64,000 nucleotides of DNA from JBOGOC01 sp050747525 (GTDB lineage: Bacteria > Acidobacteriota > Polarisedimenticolia > JACPZX01 > DASXTC01). The first letter of the stretch is position 1; each line of letters starts with the position of its first letter. The notes under the pieces are model-generated. The model did no database searches. It was not told the origin of the DNA and saw only the letters and a list, made by a program, of their open reading frames with translations. Of the stretch, positions 63,601 to 64,000 are shown one piece after another. The stretch spans positions 62,001-126,000 of the forward strand of contig JBOGOC010000066.1 of assembly GCA_050747525.1 (NCBI GenBank), in the 5' to 3' direction. The translations under genes and the position numbers were made by a program.

Positions 63601-64000
63601 GAAGCTGACGTTGATGACGGGAATCTCTGCGTCCAGGAATCCGAATGACTCGAACTGCCCCAGGAACGACGACAGCGCCCGCAGGGCATCGATGATCTGG
63701 CTGATCGACAGCCCCTCGAACTTGGTCAGGTCGCCCAGGTCAGGAGTCTGGATGTCGATGGACGGCGGCCTGGTGAAGCTGGCCCCCGAGAGGGCGCCGG
63801 TCAGCACCGAGTCGGCCAGGACCACGGTCGTCTTGTTGGGGCCGCCGGCGTAGGAGAGCGACACCACCTTCGATTCCACCGGGGTCGCGCCCAGACTCGC
63901 GCTGACGTGATCCCCCACCCGCAGCAGACCCCTCTGGTCCCCCGAGAGGGTCATGCTGTTGGCGCTCACGAACAGCGGCGTGAACGTCGCCTCGAGGAAC
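48619..64000 (-). CDS. Giant RTX/Calx-beta-like repetitive surface or secreted protein (5' end outside window)
   Basis: More than 5,100 codons remain open to the right edge. In N-to-C order within the window: a GSW-DGF repeat (about 63.26-63.47 kb); a long beta-rich region (about 60.0-63.2 kb); RTX nonapeptide blocks GGxGDDxLxG (58.4-59.8 kb) interleaved with two more GSW repeats; beta modules with DxYxxxLTRAP motifs resembling Calx-beta (54.9-57.3 kb) alternating with six GSW repeats; a second long RTX block (50.4-53.25 kb); two tandem jelly-roll modules (48.9-50.0 kb); and a tail ending DDWLILNR. The many Asp-rich repeats bind calcium in such proteins, so folding outside the cell is expected. 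Its N-terminus, and hence any LEPR-XLL motif, lies beyond 64000. The secretion genes follow it directly. Confidence 0.93.
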   Translation of the reverse strand, partial: FLEATFTPLFVSANSMTLSGDQRGLLRVGDHVSASLGATPVESKVVSLSYAGGPNKTTVVLADSVLTGALSGASFTRPPSIDIQTPDLGDLTKFEGLSISQIIDALRALSSFLGQFESFGFLDAEIPVINVSFNDILAFADKIDAAVTSFQQNQAGTLQLLSDKLKEALGLPADAVMNGAPKLTFNNGADTIVRSGGSWIDDGFVQGQSITIGGPGSNNGSFVIASLTASTLTLQAASLTDATDVVGKTVRGIAPGPFGLDLSLLNFPLGLNGPSDVMRFDFDLGRDFSESFPLDFDLGDAGILTGSAGLVAQGSIGLTLAIGIDLNNPLDIYVFEDTGLKATFLAGAPDIDLKAAIGPFGAFIKDGAITIGGGPAGQLNPEIMRVGLDFDDNPGTDTGKQLITDVLSNLGDYFSAIVEGELHVNLPLYFPTESKHVGSIQYDVLISVDEEGNFVFDQGNSLTDPEPTGKDKDGNPVDSIADLFQFNPGEFSLLDNILFLVDGVDFFLGGIQDVLDGEVFGFKLPLIGDQLSDGARVIEDFREGFLEDFRSEVENAADPGGNFISQLLWDLLGSNEHSLVEDVNTALAAQGLSGIVEARAVQNTENSITTTSIQLVVLDPLVTKVDFQATAGTPAVTQLGFQPVMSVSRTASEIIVEGDVPGAFADGQLDGNAVFGLKLYKGAVVFMDKTITVTAASTADNERVMRAMKAALGVLLDQNGDPAKGPSDIVMNTNLDETGVALKDQFITWDLKLGDSLISEGADLGFDLGVPALALQSRGRIQLDIDWELDLAFGLNGTDLFFIDVSDPDDLKLDIEVTLPDAGLTGNLFFLQFNADARPETHLSASFDIDVQSTKMGDETLGLSELAKIKLDPHLSAEAIIDLALNLQINPDLVGSAAAYFPKLEADFLLDWGVDDILEGGFDSIQEGLHFLGFKDVRLDLGSFISEFISPVLGEIKKFTEPVQPIIDVLTTPIPLISDLAGPITLLDIAGVFGSVDPSFIKTVADVISLINSIPTDPGENLDIPFGDFVIFSDAMGLMPDLSQPVESLRETVRNAAPNVAAAGAFDFKKALDKLGGGKATEFAKKAAETEGFSFPILNDPAQAFNILMGDAATLILFDLPVLSVDFSYTAFFPIFGPLGVGLTMEFAATVDFHQVGFDTQGIIDFANGGFVNPLLVFNGFFLNDNGESGDDEPEVSLFGQLSVSAELNLGIARAGVAGGIGAEINFDLFDPNHDGRIRISEIIGNFENEVKYGEPILAPLAIFDVTGRIFAKLFAFLIIDFGFFTIDEEFEITPEITLVDFQIDFFRPPKLANVIHTDDGDILQLNMGKYSKERLNQDLSDFGENFTVTGNANALTVSGNTGGQAVDQEYEGNFTKILVRSGEGDDVIDLTGVTAGSGLEFDIETGAGNDIVKLGAGAMGRATIKGQEGDDTLVGGGGDDLILGGLGTDDVAGGGGVDWVFGDDAKLVDENEDGVFEVLRARSLPTDANDIVHGGDGDDVLFGGGGDDRIFGGADDDILIGDTGIVTISGLVVDETNRGLGGGKDVLHGEGGEDRIYAGQGDDIADGGPDDDQIFGEAGVDVLLGGSGEDHIEGGTEASFIHGWRPRYDGTLDFDHVALAGNPNLTFADNGSNLDTITRAAGSFVADGFEAKQRIRITNAGANNGDYTIENVIANKLTLSRNDKLTNAGPTNGVTIVSDNIVRASGDWAADGYGFNNQAIDVSGAGSNNGKYKVFSVSPDGKTLHLIPDANLTDAAGVANKVVLPVDADAADANPAQDGDDTLFGADLGDVIHGGGADDIIHGGAGSDQLFGGTGEDELFGEADFDILHGGDHHDVLDGGDTADQVFGDAGDDTLLATLGDDFMDGGGGGDQYFVAFLGGDNRMSIDVDDGGDQSDGVDSLVITGTPGDDRVLLRASTSDTTRAFVANINGPFRAERVDYRKNMETIKLMTLDGDDFVALDDVTAAMEIFGGYGNDRFQIGQLFKSERITEPDVDPHDGIGDVTGIAEIDQFSTIETTRGWLSNGISVATTISGDAGDDNFVVFHNRAVLTLLGGDDDDTFIVRAFALAGSQDQSDLRERTDISGNGGADLVQYVVNAPVTIDGGDGFDTVVIIGTEFGDDFVVTEKGIFGAGLNVNFVGVEVLNVDGAEGDDRIFVQGTSEKVISTVSGGLGSDTFSMAGDTPPVVSNDLVGHSGIVSHAVQSSDAAFNEIPVDGISANVMDNDEPGIIIRLSEGFSRVIEDLADVFGLAGAGFAYDTYSLALTRAPEKNVTVSVIAPTTPIINASAILGSVNQWLPFPLLQFEAQGTQVATTTTFLRKELGDDLADALGIDVTTGTDPINADPEDQISIVTGLSVTFTPGNWDDPQEVRFTAVDDSFDEGSGYGTILHKVQSKDTITGVFTDGPFMTGSPSLTFTNSGVADTITRSSGSWTDDGFEVGGFLTVSGAGANNGTFKITAINGPATILTLDDDDSLTNAAGVNGAVVSVASPRMRGNPGVTFDVDSNGIFDILDGNSDSELDVIVRTAGSWIDDGFVAGAVVEVFGSSANNGTFTIDHVTDAEMYLVAGEKLKDSPDAAGDPIEPAPEGGTPDKQITIQRAPVRVYDNPELTFAHGMASDTITRSAGSWIGDGFEVGQTIELSGSAVNNGAYTITAITNTVLTLGDDLVSVGLTGNPELTFSDTGTENDTITRSAGSWITDGIVVGMRIRVENTVSNNGVFKVLGVTADTLTLSFGSRLNDEVKSDVRVTENGVGAVARVVTKIVMPELFGQLAQDVYTVVTDQKLPTEGEGLKGASFLITRGPGIGQERLILANTDHTISFRQPFRTPLTADSVFEIRRYDLLAIPVVQVGIEDNDIASVVITETSGGTKVMEGASDGQQGLDTYQIVLTRAPESGNNANITLVNDDGELTLSSTAPGHFTNGQGQLVLVFTDTNWMTAQTVQVRAKNTEARPREGLHRGFIQHIVSGGGDKFMDEVNGDVVPITASRVVATIGDDEVPTVIIEETGGSTDVVEGDTGPGFEYRKDSYSVVLSRAPQGGQLAGSPNLTFANVGSADTIARAAGSWVADGFKAGNLIRVTGSASNDGIYTIASLTASHLTLTDAASLTNEGPAGGVDVNAALVKVNVKPQGTRTTRGNVIVHPQNAAPSLATDAQLTFEPFFDLIFRDTGSWLAEGFAVGQHINVAGSASNDGSYEITFLSADGKLLLVAEDLTSETGEKGLISVKADEVVANVQVLVSSTQTDSVSLADGSLDLYFDDSNWYTAQIVDIEAIDDAQIDGMDTQEFAPIANIVNKFKGPLFIEGQGGSGSLAGLDVDPLRLPGETNLKDSVGEVLPLPMGADPATFIRVDAEALALLGADKLATATLEITRGTGVGQVRLVVAFTTLVDGSVLLQIDKPWDVVPDPVANPDPVIEYSVSETNPNFLVEEHTQNDLMLFHNQDSVADDLGSMDSVMDPLPEGDRERFRIQGINMGPSLAIGGFNIDGGINFYDLETVSMFFGSGSDELLVDATPTRADDPDTPEDETYRVTTLIYTNLGDDDVTVDLEEGEDGFFALDVGGRITKSNETDDDVVDASSSSLPMTIFGGDGDDDITGGSGDDIIFGDRGRVDYRAEDDVTLITRLGTGAAYRTPADPLGTISGQVDSISGTTLNVLTLTDVKGNPIADDLNIEDGGLRGLRIFINGGAGFGQSRLILSNTADQIVVDEAWEDDPVFGLPDETSLFRITGVPSDQTDGLFRDPSLILAYDREIGGVDTIRGGGGRDVLIGGAGGDSLFGDAGDDEIFGDNGRIDFSAPDEEGQTLREVAETFSPTLGAADTISGGAGSDMILGGAAGDTIYGDNLNGTSGAADTGDIILGDHGDLNYTLDADLTTLDRVRTTDTGEGGADTIHGNAGDDTILGGTAGDRLLGDQDNDLLLGDFAQLDFVGGALRTATMTDRTLGGSDTMFGGANDDIMAGGAFGDLIDGDAGDDLILGDNALFTKSAIAGDVSSPRFRALLGTMIYGAQGQDMVDHAQQFNNPTHVPVWAAWDFTMFEHSFDDEALGLDNFGDDYIAGGANHDTIFGQLGDDIIQGDGSIDSLDMGGLGVSAFRDGSGDLQIAASFESVDDGDDYIEGNGGADVVFGNLGQDDIIGGSSNLYSLAAPNLRPDGEDLLFGGAGTHAGRNDAGDATADGHGRDADVIMGDNANIFRIVGINGVSGGAYRTFNYDNYNPSLRIVPRAAELLDYTPGGADFNAAGAATDIGATDEIHGESGDDAIYGMKGDDVLFGDGQDDDVIGGYGNDWISGGTGQDGVLGDDGRISTSRNGLTEPLFGLTVATVQTDISTPGKVQQATINPTGQLKKTVNLEPYNVDPTDDQLFIPTLTPSDDILFGGLGSDWVHGGVGDDALSGAEALTESYIQAYDLGDVLIGVVRSDFNRPFNPGNTLRFNPDDPDAAHFDPTRRAGEFALYDEFDALRQILLTDGGALSKTGTGKAFLLNFVSNEGVVESDPNLGVKLSDGNDALFGDLGNDWLVGGTGRDNMYGGFGNDLMNGDDLLGTNGGLNNQPDTHPSYEDRAFGGAGRDVLMGNTGGDRLIDWTGEFNAYLVPFSPFGVGTVSRALQPALPGFLYALSAGDGADPTRAADTGADPLRNGEPRGEIGLVIQQDADFHAQTGAPSDPQPGGIPGGPRDVLKSANFNNAQMQGFSTVSGVWAVSGGALQVAPLNMGGDSVSVYHVGDQLPTYFDLEASVRVIKPTAGWRANAYVLFDYQNPTDFKFAGVDIFTNKLVMGQRTANGWEVLKQTPFQAKPDEFYNMRLAINGLTASLIVNNSTVFSHTWAARVIDGFAYGLNWGLVGVGADNSRGRFDDIAVKVLPPQVTFQATEEFDAGTGSLFGADATGQWQTIPGRYQGAPAAGGDAAISLAHLPVDRLAANSALDMTAVLQTSGRAGVVFDRYADDDFKFVAIDAVTDQVLIGHRTARDGWKIDASFSTPIEAGVDYTVSLTLRGSTVSVGLNGQTVLGYAFNATSVDGRFGLLAKGEASFGRFTMKTNDGNLGSAAVSGFMDNQMAAPQTLSWEGTAAGLDALSSNHRGGDGALEAEVSGWLMDLTRRTAPARPAQQDSVSDPGESLLAETPDDWLILNR
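48860..49970 (-). repeat. Tandem pair of jelly-roll (LamG-like) modules
   Basis: Two modules of about 180 residues share FKFAGVDIFTNKLVMGQRT and FKFVAIDAVTDQVLIGHRT, followed by YxxxLxxxGxTxSxxxN motifs. The pattern resembles LamG/DUF1080 carbohydrate-binding folds. They sit at the C-terminal end of the giant protein. Confidence 0.7.
50395..53250 (-). repeat. RTX nonapeptide block 2
   Basis: Longer series of RTX blocks (GGDGDDDITGGSGDDIIFGD; GGFGNDLMNGDD) separated by 60-120 residue spacers, each block ending in a DN/DH-rich loop. Calcium-binding beta-roll expected. Confidence 0.85.
54330..56770 (-). repeat. Six GSW-DGF repeats alternating with Calx-beta-like modules
   Basis: About 60-residue unit: LTFxxxGxxDTITRSxGSW, then xxDGFxxGxxIxVxGSxxNN, then GxYTIxxVxxxxLTL. 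Copies lie near 56.6-56.77, 56.3-56.52, 56.0-56.19, 55.76-55.97, 54.66-54.87 and 54.33-54.53 kb; further copies at about 58.7-59.14 (two) and 63.26-63.47 kb. Confidence 0.8.
58375..59780 (-). repeat. RTX nonapeptide block 1
   Basis: Runs of GGxGxDxLxG-type repeats, e.g. GGGGDDLILGGLGTDDVAGG and GGADDIIHGGAGSDQLFGG, interrupted near 58.7-59.15 kb by two GSW-DGF repeats. Calcium-binding beta-roll expected. Confidence 0.85.

Noticed and set aside
49123..63648. Three very long plus-strand open frames (49123-54078, 54454-59661, 60049-63648)
   Set aside because: All are antisense to the RTX-rich giant gene. Their Val/Ala/Arg/Gly-rich sequence mirrors the repeat codons, and none has motifs or a credible start.

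Overview
The window comes from a high-GC, Gram-negative (double-membrane) bacterium: it carries TolC-type outer membrane export, periplasmic adaptors, many signal peptides and lipoboxes, quinoprotein-like beta-propellers and an ABC permease fused to an M1 peptidase. The mixture resembles Acidobacteriota or a related soil or sediment lineage, but no rRNA or other marker gene is present, so the taxonomy is inference. No tRNA, rRNA, CRISPR array or prophage was seen.

Layout. (1) 1-3714, minus strand: the 5' part of a very large secreted protein with an N-terminal LEPR-XLL motif, a metzincin-type zinc site and sialidase-like propeller repeats. (2) 3873-16773: an EamA-like membrane protein, then plus-strand genes for two PQQ-type propellers (the second broken by an in-frame amber codon), a frameshifted secreted protein, a 1258-residue subtilisin-like protease, and an ABC ATPase with an ABC-permease/M1-peptidase fusion. 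(3) 16784-32100: mostly minus-strand housekeeping and accessory genes, many overlapping by 1-4 bases: a frameshifted c-type cytochrome, CPBP protease, nitrilase-like hydrolase (plus strand), PLP-dependent cysteine synthase-like enzyme coupled to a membrane-anchored propeller, methyltransferase, DUF3455, metallophosphoesterase, EamA, DUF4395, VOC, MOSC, HD, Cache, two alpha/beta hydrolases and DUF2277. (4) 32161-39678: a region of lower and mixed GC that reads as an integron cassette array without an integrase. Minus-strand single-gene units are separated by attC-like palindromes, and the array is damaged by remnants of an IS481-type element. (5) 39960-64000, minus strand: a compact secretion locus. 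A giant RTX/adhesin-like protein (more than 5,100 codons, 5' end outside the window) is followed by DUF3467, a GAF-HlyD adaptor, an M50-peptidase/HlyD membrane protein, a SecA-like ATPase, a TolC-like protein and a HlyD-like protein.

How it may work together. The most interesting system is region 5. It looks like a dedicated export pathway in which a SecA-type motor replaces the ABC ATPase expected beside an RTX substrate, with an intramembrane M50 protease and a sensor-bearing adaptor. The LEPR-XLL protein at the left edge may be a second client. This grouping is inferred from gene order and domain content and has not been shown experimentally here. Three genes between 5.8 and 18.1 kb carry single-lesion disruptions, so either assembly errors or real decay must be considered.
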